DNA of 15,990 nt from an uncultured Chloroflexota bacterium (GCA_913030785.1 CAJWER010000043.1:1-15990); one strand, 5' to 3'. Positions 7,188-14,434 are shown, counted from the stretch's first letter. Notes: generated by a model not told the origin, from the sequence alone. Numbers and translations are program-made.

Positions 7188-7285
7188 AGGGTCCTGTGCT
7201 ATTTAGTATGCTACTGTATTCGACGAAATCAAAACAGACAAAAGTGGCATTTTTAGCAACCAGAAAACTGTGGTAGGGTTGGGCG

Positions 7286-7720
7286 ATGGACTCCCTTGAT
7301 AATGGATCGGCCGTTCGCCGGGCATTGACTGACACAACGACCGGGATCAAGACAGTTCGATTTTGGTTTGTTCAACTGTTGCTAGCCGGGATTGTAAGCA
7401 CGGTAGCTAGCTCTACCTCGGTTCCTACTTGGGTCCCCGAGTCTTTGGAGGAGTATCCATATATTTCATTTGTACTAGGGGTGCTCGCTCTTGCGTTGGT
7501 TGTTTTTATCGGCAACCTGATGCTTGCTCCATTTCGACAGCACGATGAGACAAGGCGGCAGCTCTATGCGACCTCTCAAGAACAGACCCCGACTGAAAAG
7601 GCGATTCTTCTCTTGGCACAAATTGTTGTTGGGCAACGTGTCGAGAGCCGTCCTATCGTAGATTTCCCTGCAGAGAACACCCAGCTATCTGGACTATTTA
7701 TTAGCCGAATTCATGTTTGA
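7286..7720 (+). CDS. Unknown protein with two predicted membrane helices
   Basis: No family is recognised in this 144-residue ORF. It has a polar N-terminus, hydrophobic segments at about 26-44 (FWFVQLLLAGIVSTV) and about 58-80 (YISFVLGVLALALVVFIGNLM), then a charged tail (PFRQHDETRRQL, about 82-93). The topology suggests a short hairpin membrane anchor with both ends in the cytoplasm. A weak GGG-rich stretch precedes the ATG. Base composition is visibly more AT-rich than in the flanking genes, including the 98 nt upstream. Its stop overlaps the start of the following ORF by 8 nt in another frame, so the two may be one gene broken by a frameshift. Confidence 0.6.
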   Translation: MDSLDNGSAVRRALTDTTTGIKTVRFWFVQLLLAGIVSTVASSTSVPTWVPESLEEYPYISFVLGVLALALVVFIGNLMLAPFRQHDETRRQLYATSQEQTPTEKAILLLAQIVVGQRVESRPIVDFPAENTQLSGLFISRIHV

Positions 7721-7967
7721 CCCTAGCGGTACTCTTTCCGGTTCGTCATTTAATGTTTCAAGTGTTAGTAAAACGAGAACGGGCGAAGTGACCATAGTTT
7801 GGGCGCAGGAATGCGCCAATGCCGACTATCATACCTCTGTCACACCTACGGATGGGCGCTACGAGATAGCGAATAGGACCGTTGGGAGTCTCAGTCTGAG
7901 AACATTTGATTACGAAGGCAATCGGAAGAGCATTGAACTCGACGTTTTTGCAATAGGTGGCACTTAG
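7713..7967 (+). CDS. Unknown 84-residue ORF, possible C-terminal half of the preceding gene
   Basis: No family is recognised. The sequence alternates polar and hydrophobic residues (GEVTIVWAQ, SLSLRTFDYEG, KSIELDVF), suggesting a small β-rich domain. There is no SD before the ATG at 7713, which overlaps the upstream stop (ATGTTTGA). Its frame is open back to 7662, where it reads LDYLLAEFMFDPSGTLSG. Either translational coupling or one frameshifted membrane-anchored protein would explain the arrangement. Codon use is AT-richer than in the neighbours. The gene ends 9 nt before the convergent amidohydrolase. Confidence 0.5.
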   Translation: MFDPSGTLSGSSFNVSSVSKTRTGEVTIVWAQECANADYHTSVTPTDGRYEIANRTVGSLSLRTFDYEGNRKSIELDVFAIGGT

Positions 7968-7976
7968 GCAGCACTC

Positions 7977-9113
7977 CTAGGTTGCCACGACCTCGCCGGC
8001 TCGGATTGTGAGGGTGGGCTCCAGGATGGGGCCGTGGCGTCCGCCGTTTTCTGAGTTCGCCAGGAGAATCGGTTCTGGGCTGTTGCTCAGGACCGTCAGG
8101 TCTGCGCAGGCTCCTGGGGCCAGCGTTCCGATCTCACCGTCCAGGCCCAGGACTTTGGCTGGACCAATGGTGGAGCTCTTGAAGGCCTCGGCCTCCGGCA
8201 TACCGACAGATATGATGCGAGCCAGGGTGCCGGGCATGTCGTGGGGCGGGTTGTATCCGCGGTGGCGGTTGTGGACGTCGGTGGAGACCGTGTCGGAGAG
8301 GAATCCATCTTTGATGGCGGCCTCTGCAACTCCGAGGTCGGGGCCGCCTATGCCGAAGCCGGTGTCGAACAGGATGCCTCGCTCTCGCGCCTCCCAGACG
8401 CTGTCGACGATCCGGCCGTCGGACACGATGCTCTCGGCATCGTTCTGGAAGCAGTATGTAAAGATGTCGCCGGGCCTGAGCATCGCTAGCTGTTCGGCGA
8501 GTGGCCAGTCGGAGGGCTCGCGCCGCAGACCGTAGATAATCGGCTTGCCGGTGCGCTCGGCGATCTCTACGGAGCGTCGCATGATCTCTCGCGGGTCGTT
8601 GTCCCCGGTGGCCTTTGCCGTCAGCAGAATGGCAACCCCCCAGATCAGGTCGCCGCCGTCCTCCATGGCCGCGACACACCTGTCCACGTCCACCTCCTCC
8701 AGGTGGATGACGCATCCACGGTCCAGGTACTCACCGAGGACCGAGGCGCTCATGGCCAACTTTATGCGTGTCTTGGCCCGGCCAATGATCTCGTCACGGT
8801 AGTAAGTCCAGGTTGCCGACCCGGCGTCGCCCTGGGAGAGCACGGTCGTTGAGCCACGGGCCAGCATGTTGGTGTCGGCGTCGACCGCGAACCGCCATGT
8901 TTCGGGTCCGGGGTGGGCGTGGAGGTCTACGAGACCGGGCAGCAGCGTGCCATCTGGGAAATTGAGTTTCTGCTTCGCCGGGCCGGAAACGTCGGGACCG
9001 GAGGCGACGATACGGTCTCCGCGCACCGCGACAGCGCCAGGGCCGTCGAGGCCGGTGTCTGCGCAAAAGACTCTGCCGGCGCGAATGATCAGGTCGGGCT
9101 GCTGGTCGGCCAT
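7977..9113 (-). CDS. Amidohydrolase-superfamily protein (COG3964-like)
   Basis: A 378-residue TIM-barrel amidohydrolase. The N-terminal β-sandwich (IIRAGRVFCADT) leads into GLVDLHAHPG with the metal pair His65/His67. The barrel's last metal/acid residue is probably Asp279 (STDVH), and the C-terminus returns to the β-sandwich (GTLAPGACADLTVL). The layout resembles the dihydroorotase-like/deacetylase group (RPGDIFTYCF, GILFDTGFGIGG). At the places where the group normally has metal-binding histidines on strands β5 and β6, this protein shows PIIYG (Tyr194) and FTYCFQN (Tyr220), so the binuclear site may be incomplete. The ATG at 9113 follows GGAG at 8 nt. It is divergent from the RhaM-like gene. 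The superfamily call is firm; activity is uncertain. Confidence 0.85.
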   Translation of the reverse strand: MADQQPDLIIRAGRVFCADTGLDGPGAVAVRGDRIVASGPDVSGPAKQKLNFPDGTLLPGLVDLHAHPGPETWRFAVDADTNMLARGSTTVLSQGDAGSATWTYYRDEIIGRAKTRIKLAMSASVLGEYLDRGCVIHLEEVDVDRCVAAMEDGGDLIWGVAILLTAKATGDNDPREIMRRSVEIAERTGKPIIYGLRREPSDWPLAEQLAMLRPGDIFTYCFQNDAESIVSDGRIVDSVWEARERGILFDTGFGIGGPDLGVAEAAIKDGFLSDTVSTDVHNRHRGYNPPHDMPGTLARIISVGMPEAEAFKSSTIGPAKVLGLDGEIGTLAPGACADLTVLSNSPEPILLANSENGGRHGPILEPTLTIRAGEVVAT

Positions 9114-9180
9114 GTGGCGTCTCCGTTGGCGGTCAGTTTGTGTCTGGCCGCAATGATATCACCCTCGAGGACCAGATCAT

Positions 9181-9209
9181 TTGCCGTGGCCCCTCGACCG
9201 ACCTACCAT
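9181..9209 (+). promoter_or_regulatory. Candidate σ70-type promoter for the RhaM-like gene
   Basis: TTGCCG (9181-9186), a 17-nt spacer and TACCAT (9204-9209) stand about 45 nt before the probable translation start. This gives a short leader containing GGGAGG. It lies in the 140-nt divergent gap to the amidohydrolase. Confidence 0.4.
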
Positions 9210-9253
9210 GGACGGAATCACCTGCGAGGCCGTAGGGAAAGGGAGGCCGCGAC

Positions 9254-9577
9254 ATCAAACGAACTGGTTTCATGCTCAAGGTACGAGAGGACATGCTGGA
9301 CGAGTACAAGAAACATCACGAGGCGGTTTGGCCGGAGATGCTGGAGGCCCTATCGCGAACCGGATGGCACAACTACTCGCTGTTCATGGCAGGTGACGGC
9401 CTGATGTTCGGCTACTTCGAGGCGGAGGAGAGCCTGGAGGTGTCGTTAGCGGGCATGGAGGACGAGGATGTGAACGGGCGCTGGCAGGAGATGATGGCAC
9501 CCTATTTCGAGGTGCCGCCGGGAGCGCTTCCCGATCAGTCAATGCTTGAGCTACAGCACGTGTTTTTCGCGGAGTGA
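9254..9577 (+). CDS. RhaM-like mutarotase (L-rhamnose mutarotase family, DUF718)
   Basis: The body matches RhaM: a small ferredoxin-like αβ-barrel with GFMLKV, YKKHHEAVWPEM (the Tyr/His pair of the sugar-binding site), GWHNYSLFM, LMFGYFEAEE and RWQEMMAPYF. RhaM interconverts α and β anomers of a sugar. The family N-terminus (xKRTGFxLKV) starts six residues before the first ATG (9272). That codon is ATC at 9254, placed 7 nt after GGGAGG, and no ATG, GTG, TTG or CTG occurs between the upstream in-frame stop (9233) and 9272. Starting at ATC gives 107 residues, near the usual 104. Starting at 9272 gives 101 residues without an SD and trims strand β1. I annotate from 9254 as the likelier start. 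The sugar substrate is uncertain. Confidence 0.85.
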   Translation: MKRTGFMLKVREDMLDEYKKHHEAVWPEMLEALSRTGWHNYSLFMAGDGLMFGYFEAEESLEVSLAGMEDEDVNGRWQEMMAPYFEVPPGALPDQSMLELQHVFFAE

Positions 9578-9701
9578 GCGGGTTGAATTTGCGGCGCGCC
9601 CCCCCCGGAAGTCAAGGGAGAGGGTGGGGGAAAGTGTCGCATTCTGTCTCATTTCAGTGATTTGGAAGAGGGCGTGTTGTTGTTGGGCATCAACCTATAT
9701 T

Positions 9702-9715
9702 AGCACACATGTGCT
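9702..9715. repeat. Inverted repeat AGCACA-CA-TGTGCT
   Basis: Perfect 6-bp arms with a 2-nt spacer stand in an AT-rich patch between two converging genes. It could be a protein-binding site, but no promoter or regulator lies beside it. Confidence 0.3.
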
Positions 9716-9819
9716 GTATTGAAAAGGTCCATGTACCTGCATAGGAGACGTGAATAGGCCGTACTTGGATTTTGGGGCGTTGGACCACCTGAAGGTGATT
9801 TGTTCACGATCTCTCGGGA

Positions 9820-9840
9820 GGGCGGGTCACAGACGCGCCC
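9820..9840. repeat. REP-like GC hairpin (GGGCGGGTC / GACGCGCCC)
   Basis: GGGCGGGTC (9820-9828), loop ACA, and GACGCGCCC (9832-9840) form a 9-bp stem with one G-G mismatch, followed by CTACG. It resembles the short GC-rich palindromes of the form GGGCGGGTN-GACCCGCCCCTACG scattered through many bacterial genomes; this is from memory of such motifs, not a search. Only one copy was seen in the window. Confidence 0.45.
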
Positions 9841-9893
9841 CTACGCGATCATGGGTACCCCTTACGGCGTAATCGGTGGCTGTGATTGGCAGG

Positions 9894-10772
9894 CTACTCG
9901 CCGGCCCAGCGGTGGGGTAGGGTGCGGATGGTGGTGAAGCCGAGGTCGTCGCAAAGGCTTTCGTAGTCGGCGCGGTGTGCGCCTCTCCACTCGAGGTCTT
10001 CGAGGGACTCGGTGAGGGGTACGTCGAAGCGCAGGGTGGCCAGATCCTTATATAGGGTTGCCTCGGTTCTGTGCTCTTTTAGTGACGCGGCCATGGTCTT
10101 TGCTCCGCGAGGGCTGGCGTCCCATAGCAGGGCGTTGTCGGGGATGTTTTCGAGGTGGCCGTAGCGCTCTAGAATTATCGCTGTGGACTTGGCGCCCCAG
10201 CGTGGCACGCCCGGGATGCCGTCGGCGGCGTCGCCGACGAGGCCGAGGTAGTCGGGGATGGATTCGGGTGCGACCCCGAACTTTTCGACAACCGCGGCGG
10301 TGTCGTATGTGATGCCCCGCCGACGGTCGAGGCACACGACCTCCGGGTCTCGCACCAGCTGCATCATGTCCTTGTCCGGCGAGCAGATCACGACCTGGTC
10401 CACATTCGGGTCTGCGCCCCATCTGATAGCCGCTGTACCGATGGCGTCGTCGGCCTCGAATTCGATCATTGGCCATACCACGACACCGACCGCCGCGGCT
10501 GCTTGCTCTGCCAGGTCGAACTGGCAGGCCAACTCTTCGGGTACCCTTTCGCCGGTCTTGTAGCCGTCGAACATGTCGTTGCGAAATGACTCGACGACGT
10601 GATCGAAGGCGCATGCGACGTGGGTGACGCTGTCCTCGCGGAGAAGGGCTAGCAGGGTCGCGACCAGGCCGCGGACGGCGCTTACGGGCTGGCCGTCACG
10701 GGTTGAGGAGGGCGGGACGCCGTAGTGGGCGCGGTAGAGCTCGTAGGTGCCGTCGACGAGGTGGACTTTCAT
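9894..10772 (-). CDS. Stand-alone 5'-3' exonuclease (DNA polymerase I N-terminal domain type)
   Basis: This 292-residue protein corresponds to the 5' nuclease domain of Pol I without any polymerase part. All acidic metal ligands can be matched to E. coli Pol I by spacing: Asp7, Asp57, Glu106, Asp108, Asp109, Asp133, Asp135, Asp181 and Asp184. The helix-3-turn-helix DNA-binding motif GLVGDAADGIPGVPRWGAKS lies at 178-197. Such enzymes (like E. coli ExoIX or phage 5' nucleases) remove RNA primers or flaps. The frame is open to 10898, but the ATG at 10772 follows GAGGAG and starts the conserved strand MKVHLVDG. It is the only information-processing gene in the window and is insulated from the upstream cluster by a terminator-like repeat. 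Confidence 0.93.
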   Translation of the reverse strand: MKVHLVDGTYELYRAHYGVPPSSTRDGQPVSAVRGLVATLLALLREDSVTHVACAFDHVVESFRNDMFDGYKTGERVPEELACQFDLAEQAAAAVGVVVWPMIEFEADDAIGTAAIRWGADPNVDQVVICSPDKDMMQLVRDPEVVCLDRRRGITYDTAAVVEKFGVAPESIPDYLGLVGDAADGIPGVPRWGAKSTAIILERYGHLENIPDNALLWDASPRGAKTMAASLKEHRTEATLYKDLATLRFDVPLTESLEDLEWRGAHRADYESLCDDLGFTTIRTLPHRWAGE

Positions 10773-10886
10773 AGGGGTCTCCTCATTTGAGGCGAGGTTC
10801 TTCCACAGGGCAATGGTCCCCGTGCGCAGCCATCTTACAACAGCTTGCTGGAGGGCCACGAAAATCCCGTTCAGCCGACTGGCGAT

Positions 10887-10904
10887 CCCTCTTTCCAAAG
10901 AGGG
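10887..10904. repeat. Perfect hairpin CCCTCTTT-CC-AAAGAGGG beside the T-tract of repeat copy 3
   Basis: An 8-bp perfect stem with a 2-base loop abuts the six A (plus strand) that form the T-tract of copy 3 on the minus strand. Together with copy 3 this forms a compact block between the enolase-superfamily gene and the exonuclease. Confidence 0.5.
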
Positions 10905-10975
10905 AAAAAAGGAGTTTAGATGTGAGTGGCACCCTCACACACCCGGCAAAGGGCTCCGCCCTCTGCACACCCCCA
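10905..10975 (-). repeat. Double-hairpin dispersed repeat, copy 3 (terminator-like)
   Basis: Read on the minus strand, GGGTGTGCAGA is followed by hairpin A, GGGC-GGA-GCCC (10951-10961). Hairpin B is at 10921-10939, with TGTGAG/CTCACA arms and one internal mismatch, and it ends in TTTTTT (10905-10910). It begins about 15 nt after the stop of the enolase-superfamily gene, in sense with it, and so probably ends that transcript. Confidence 0.78.
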
Positions 10976-10989
10976 GTTTGACCGGCCTG

Positions 10990-12117
10990 CTAGACGCTCC
11001 AGCGTCTGCCTCGGTGGGCTACGACCTTGTCGTCGAGGGTTGCGCCTGTGCCTGGGTCGGTGGGGAGCATGAGGCGGCCGGCGTGGACGTGTTCGGGTGG
11101 CGTGGTCACTTCGGAGCGCCAGGGGACCTGGTTTGCGGCGTATTCCAGGGGCAATGCATTTGGGGTGGCTGCTGTAACGTGAGCGCCTGCTAGTTGGGAT
11201 AGCGGGCCGCTGGGACCGTGTAGTGAGACGCGGCCGCCTGCCCGGGTGGCCGCGATTGCGGAGCGGTGGGTCTCGGTTGCGCCTCCGCAGACTTTGACGT
11301 CGGGCATGGCTATTATGGACGCTCCAGACTCGACGAGTCGCTTGAAGAATTCTTTCCCGTAGCCGTCTTCGCCGCCTGCTGTCGGAATGTCTACTTGCGA
11401 TGCCACCCTGGCGAGGCCGTTGAGGTCTGTTATGGGCTGCAGTGGCTCCTCGAACCAGCCGACGCAATGCTCGGCGAGCATCTTGGCGATCTCCGGTGCG
11501 GTCTGCTCGTCGAAGCGGCTGTGACAATCGACCAGAACCTCGATGTCCGGGCCGACCGCACGTCGTACCTCTGCCACTTGATCCAGGCCGTATTGGGCTG
11601 CATCGATTGTGTTGTCTTTGAGTGGACTTGCAGGCAAATAGTCGAAGGCGGCGCATTTTACGATCGTGAAGCCGTCGTCGACTGCCAGGGCTGAAGCGCG
11701 GGCGAAGTGGTGGGGGTTGCGTCCGCGCAGGGCGGAGTGATTGACGTTGGCATAGAGCGCGACACTATCGGTCCCCTCGCTCCCCAGTGCCTCGGACAGG
11801 CTGACGCCTTTGTGGAGGCAGTCGAATTCGAAGATGGCGCTCCGGACGGAGCTGATTATGCAGGCCAGGGTGAAGTCGGTCTGAAGAGTGGCCGTGTCTA
11901 GCCCGAGCAGATTTTCGACCGCGGTATCGTCGGGGATTTCGACCCCTGATAGCGACTTGACCATGTCGGCCAGGGTGCTGTAATACCCTGCATCTGTTCG
12001 AGACCGGCCGAGCTCGATCGTGGCCGTGACTCCCTGGTCGTCGCGAAATGTCGCGAAGGCCCAGGTCATGTGGTCTGTGACCGGTATCTCGGTGATTTCT
12101 ATTCCAGGGACAAGCAT
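10990..12117 (-). CDS. Enolase-superfamily enzyme, mandelate racemase type (probable sugar-acid dehydratase or racemase)
   Basis: A 375-residue protein with an N-terminal capping domain and a barrel. Metal ligands are Asp197 (VDCH), Glu223 (WFEEP) and Glu250 (GGED). The catalytic dyad is Asp273 (MPDVKVCGG) and His300 (SLHGPSGP). Their spacings (26, 27, 23, 27) are almost those of mandelate racemase (D195, E221, E247, D270, H297). The second-strand base is Lys154 in VKCA, where the usual K-x-K has Ala at the last position, so only the His/Asp side of the site is complete. Members abstract the α-proton of a carboxylate, most often dehydrating aldonic or uronic acids. The ATG at 12117 has no clear SD but is the only start after an in-frame TAG. 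It lies 183 nt after the aldo/keto reductase on the same strand. Confidence 0.9.
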   Translation of the reverse strand: MLVPGIEITEIPVTDHMTWAFATFRDDQGVTATIELGRSRTDAGYYSTLADMVKSLSGVEIPDDTAVENLLGLDTATLQTDFTLACIISSVRSAIFEFDCLHKGVSLSEALGSEGTDSVALYANVNHSALRGRNPHHFARASALAVDDGFTIVKCAAFDYLPASPLKDNTIDAAQYGLDQVAEVRRAVGPDIEVLVDCHSRFDEQTAPEIAKMLAEHCVGWFEEPLQPITDLNGLARVASQVDIPTAGGEDGYGKEFFKRLVESGASIIAMPDVKVCGGATETHRSAIAATRAGGRVSLHGPSGPLSQLAGAHVTAATPNALPLEYAANQVPWRSEVTTPPEHVHAGRLMLPTDPGTGATLDDKVVAHRGRRWSV

Positions 12118-12219
12118 GGCGGTTGAGTTCGGCTATCAGGCGATTTAAACGTTGGACCATGTAGGCTATCTCAAGATTGAAGAGCGTGCCTTTGCCCGCC
12201 CTCCCACCCTCAGGTTGTT

Positions 12220-12280
12220 CTTGATGTGGGGGCACATCCCCCATGCCCCTTGCCAGAGGGGTTCCCCTCTGGACTCCAAT
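12220..12280 (-). repeat. Double-hairpin repeat, copy 4 (diverged subtype)
   Basis: Read on the minus strand, CCAGAGGGG-AA-CCCCTCTGG (12272-12253) is a perfect 9-bp stem. It is followed by TGGGGG-ATGTG-CCCCCA (12243-12227), a 6-bp stem. The two-hairpin order, GC-rich arms and position just after a gene (about 20 nt after the aldo/keto reductase stop) match copies 1-3, but the primary sequence differs and no T-run follows. Confidence 0.6.
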
Positions 12281-12300
12281 TTCCAGAGATCAAATAGACT

Positions 12301-13212
12301 CTAGGTCAGCTGGCGCCAGTCGTCTTCGAGCTGCTCGAAACGACGGTAAATCTCCTGGACGACGCTGTCTGCGATGGGCAGCTGATTTTCGACCATTTCG
12401 ATGTTGGACCGGACGTGTGCCGGGTTGTGGCTGCCGACGATTGCAACGTCTACATTGGGGTGAGCCAGCGTGAATCCCATTGTGAGCATATAGGGGTCGC
12501 CGGGCTCGTCGCCGATGGGTCCAAGCTCGCGCATGATTTCTGACCGCCGGTGGTATTCGTCTCCGTAGGCGTACGGGCTACTTGTTTTGCCCCAGACACC
12601 ATTGGCCACGGGCCGCTTGATGATGGTTCCCATCTCCTTCTCGCCGGCGAGAGAGAGGAGGTTCTTCGTATGTCCGTGCTGCTCGACCAGGTTGTAGCTG
12701 GTCTGCAGGGTATCGAAGTGGCCGGACTCCACTGCCCATCGAGCGGCCTCGTTGTCGCCGCTGTGTCCGATAAATCTTGTCTTGCCGGCGTCACGCGCCC
12801 TCTGGAGCGCCTCGATCACGTCGCCCTGTTCGAGCACCTCTAGCGGGCAGGAGTGGAGCTGGACCAGATCTATGTGGTCCGTTTGAAGCCTCTTGAGGCT
12901 GCGGTCGATGCTCTGCTCGATGGTTTCGACGCTCCAGGCCCGGCCGGTAGCGCTGCCGGTGACGTGGCCGCACTTGGTTGCCAGGAAGTATTCGTCTCGG
13001 CGGTGGGCGACGGTCTTGCCCATCATCTCTTCTGTTTCGCCGTAGCAGGCGGAGGTGTCGAGGAAATTGATGCCGCCGTCGAGGGCGGCGTTCAGGATGC
13101 GGCCGGCTGCTTCGACATCGCTTTGGGAGTCGTCGTGGCGAGGGATTTCGGCGAGGCCCAGCCCTAGGCGGGTGACTTCCATACCTGTTTTGCCTAGCGT
13201 TCGTTTTTCCAA
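12301..13212 (-). CDS. Aldo/keto reductase
   Basis: This 303-residue NAD(P)H-dependent barrel enzyme has the full AKR tetrad: Asp52 and Tyr57 (FLDTSACYG), Lys80 (LATKCG) and His120 (LVQLHS). The cofactor-binding end, AIVGSHNPAHVRSNIE, lies near residues 260-275. It starts at TTG (13212): AGGAG stands 7 nt upstream and the N-terminus MEKRTLGKTG is typical of the family. It follows the SelA-like gene after 57 nt and is probably cotranscribed. The likely reaction is reversible oxidation/reduction of an aldehyde or ketose; direction and substrate are not readable. It shares only general family features with the second AKR at 14435, so the two are not a recent duplication. Confidence 0.93.
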   Translation of the reverse strand: MEKRTLGKTGMEVTRLGLGLAEIPRHDDSQSDVEAAGRILNAALDGGINFLDTSACYGETEEMMGKTVAHRRDEYFLATKCGHVTGSATGRAWSVETIEQSIDRSLKRLQTDHIDLVQLHSCPLEVLEQGDVIEALQRARDAGKTRFIGHSGDNEAARWAVESGHFDTLQTSYNLVEQHGHTKNLLSLAGEKEMGTIIKRPVANGVWGKTSSPYAYGDEYHRRSEIMRELGPIGDEPGDPYMLTMGFTLAHPNVDVAIVGSHNPAHVRSNIEMVENQLPIADSVVQEIYRRFEQLEDDWRQLT

Positions 13213-13269
13213 GGTAATGCTCCTGTGAATGTTGTGTAGGCTTCGTCAAGAGCGAATAAGGAACGAACG

Positions 13270-14400
13270 CTATCCGGCGGACAGAGCTTCGGCGAGCCTC
13301 TCTGCCAACACGATATCTTCATTCTCGTTCAATGTATTGACCACCACCGTTATCGTGTCATCGCCTTTTGTGCCGACCCAGATTCGGGGATTCCCCGCGT
13401 CCATCTTGGCTCTTATGTCTTCCGCCGAGAAGCTGTTTATGTTTTTGTCGATGATGACGTGGAGCATGTACGGTACGTAATGAGGAATCTCCACTCGTTC
13501 GGTCAGTACTCCCGGGATCCCTTTGACTCGCTTCACGATGTTGTCGAAGCGCTGCTCGTAGGTCAGAATACGGTCTTCGTGGTTCATCGTGAACCAATCA
13601 TCGACGGCCGTCACCACGCCCACGATCTCCTGTCTGTCCACCTTCATCGCACGGCCGACCGCATGGCTCCCGTCATAGTGGAAGGCCACGAAAGACTGGG
13701 CCGCTACGGATTCAATTAGCTCTCTGTTGCCGCATACAAATCCTGAAGAGTGGGGAGCGCCCATGTACTTGGCGCCAAATACGACCAAATCCGCCGACTG
13801 CGCGTTCTCTCGCATGTACTCGAGAGGGTATATCTGGGAACAGGCGTCTGCGATCGCCGACACGCCGTTGGCGCGCGCGATCTCGACCGTCCTAGCCAGA
13901 GGGACGATCGCGTCGTCCAGAGGCGGCTGAATCCAGAACGCCACTGCTGCGGTTCTTGGCCCGATGGCAGCCTCAAGCTCCGCTTCGCTCGTGCCCTGGT
14001 CATCGCCGACCTCGACCAGTTTCGCTCCGGTCAGGGTGAAGCAGCGATCAAACATGTAACGGTTGCGTTTCTGGATCAGCACCTCGTTTCTTAGGCCGGT
14101 CGTATCCGGTAGCTGAAGAATACGGTCCTGATCACGGCCCGCCATACATGCAGCGACGCTCAATGCCTGGGCGGCAGCCGCGCCTGAGGTGACATACGCT
14201 GCCTCGACACCGAGCCGGTCGGCGATAAAATCACCGGACCTGGCCAGGAGCTCGGTCATCTCGACGTGGTACTCGCTGGCATCGTTCATGGCTGCTTGCA
14301 CCGAAGGCGTTGGGGTCCAGCCGCCAAGTTCTGTGGCGACACCCCACGCGTTGATAACTGGTCGCACGCCGAGCTTAGTGTACACGTCTGTTTTGATCAT
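13270..14400 (-). CDS. SelA-like PLP-dependent enzyme (aminotransferase class V fold)
   Basis: This 376-residue fold-type I enzyme belongs to the group containing selenocysteine synthase (SelA) and D-glucosaminate-6-phosphate ammonia-lyase. Visible marks are the N-terminal GVRPVINAWGVATELGG (11-27), the phosphate-binding region TSGAAAAQAL (71-80), the PLP-contacting Asp185 (AIADACSQIYP) and the Schiff-base Lys211 (VFGAKYMGAPHSSG). It lacks the extended N-terminal tRNA-binding domain of true SelA and is shorter than its roughly 460 residues, and no selB, tRNA-Sec or selD is present. A lyase or aldolase role on an amino- or hydroxy-acid is therefore likely. The ATG at 14400 follows AAAGGA. It lies 34 nt after one AKR gene and 57 nt before the other. 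Confidence 0.88.
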   Translation of the reverse strand: MIKTDVYTKLGVRPVINAWGVATELGGWTPTPSVQAAMNDASEYHVEMTELLARSGDFIADRLGVEAAYVTSGAAAAQALSVAACMAGRDQDRILQLPDTTGLRNEVLIQKRNRYMFDRCFTLTGAKLVEVGDDQGTSEAELEAAIGPRTAAVAFWIQPPLDDAIVPLARTVEIARANGVSAIADACSQIYPLEYMRENAQSADLVVFGAKYMGAPHSSGFVCGNRELIESVAAQSFVAFHYDGSHAVGRAMKVDRQEIVGVVTAVDDWFTMNHEDRILTYEQRFDNIVKRVKGIPGVLTERVEIPHYVPYMLHVIIDKNINSFSAEDIRAKMDAGNPRIWVGTKGDDTITVVVNTLNENEDIVLAERLAEALSAG

Positions 14401-14434
14401 GGAGTTTCCTTTATCCCGCCGACTTGGTAAATCG

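Larger units (their letters stand above)
9578..9893. other. Intergenic region between convergent RhaM-like and exonuclease genes
   Basis: The 316 nt contain no gene I can support. Visible structure includes a C-run at 9600-9606, the inverted repeat at 9702-9715, the REP-like hairpin at 9820-9840, and a small TTACG-G-CGTAA repeat at 9862-9872 near the exonuclease stop. Confidence 0.6.

Noticed and set aside
13270..14400. True selenocysteine synthase SelA and a selenium system
   Set aside because: The protein is about 80 residues shorter than SelA and lacks the tRNA-binding N-terminal domain; no selB, selD, tRNA-Sec or in-frame TGA was seen.
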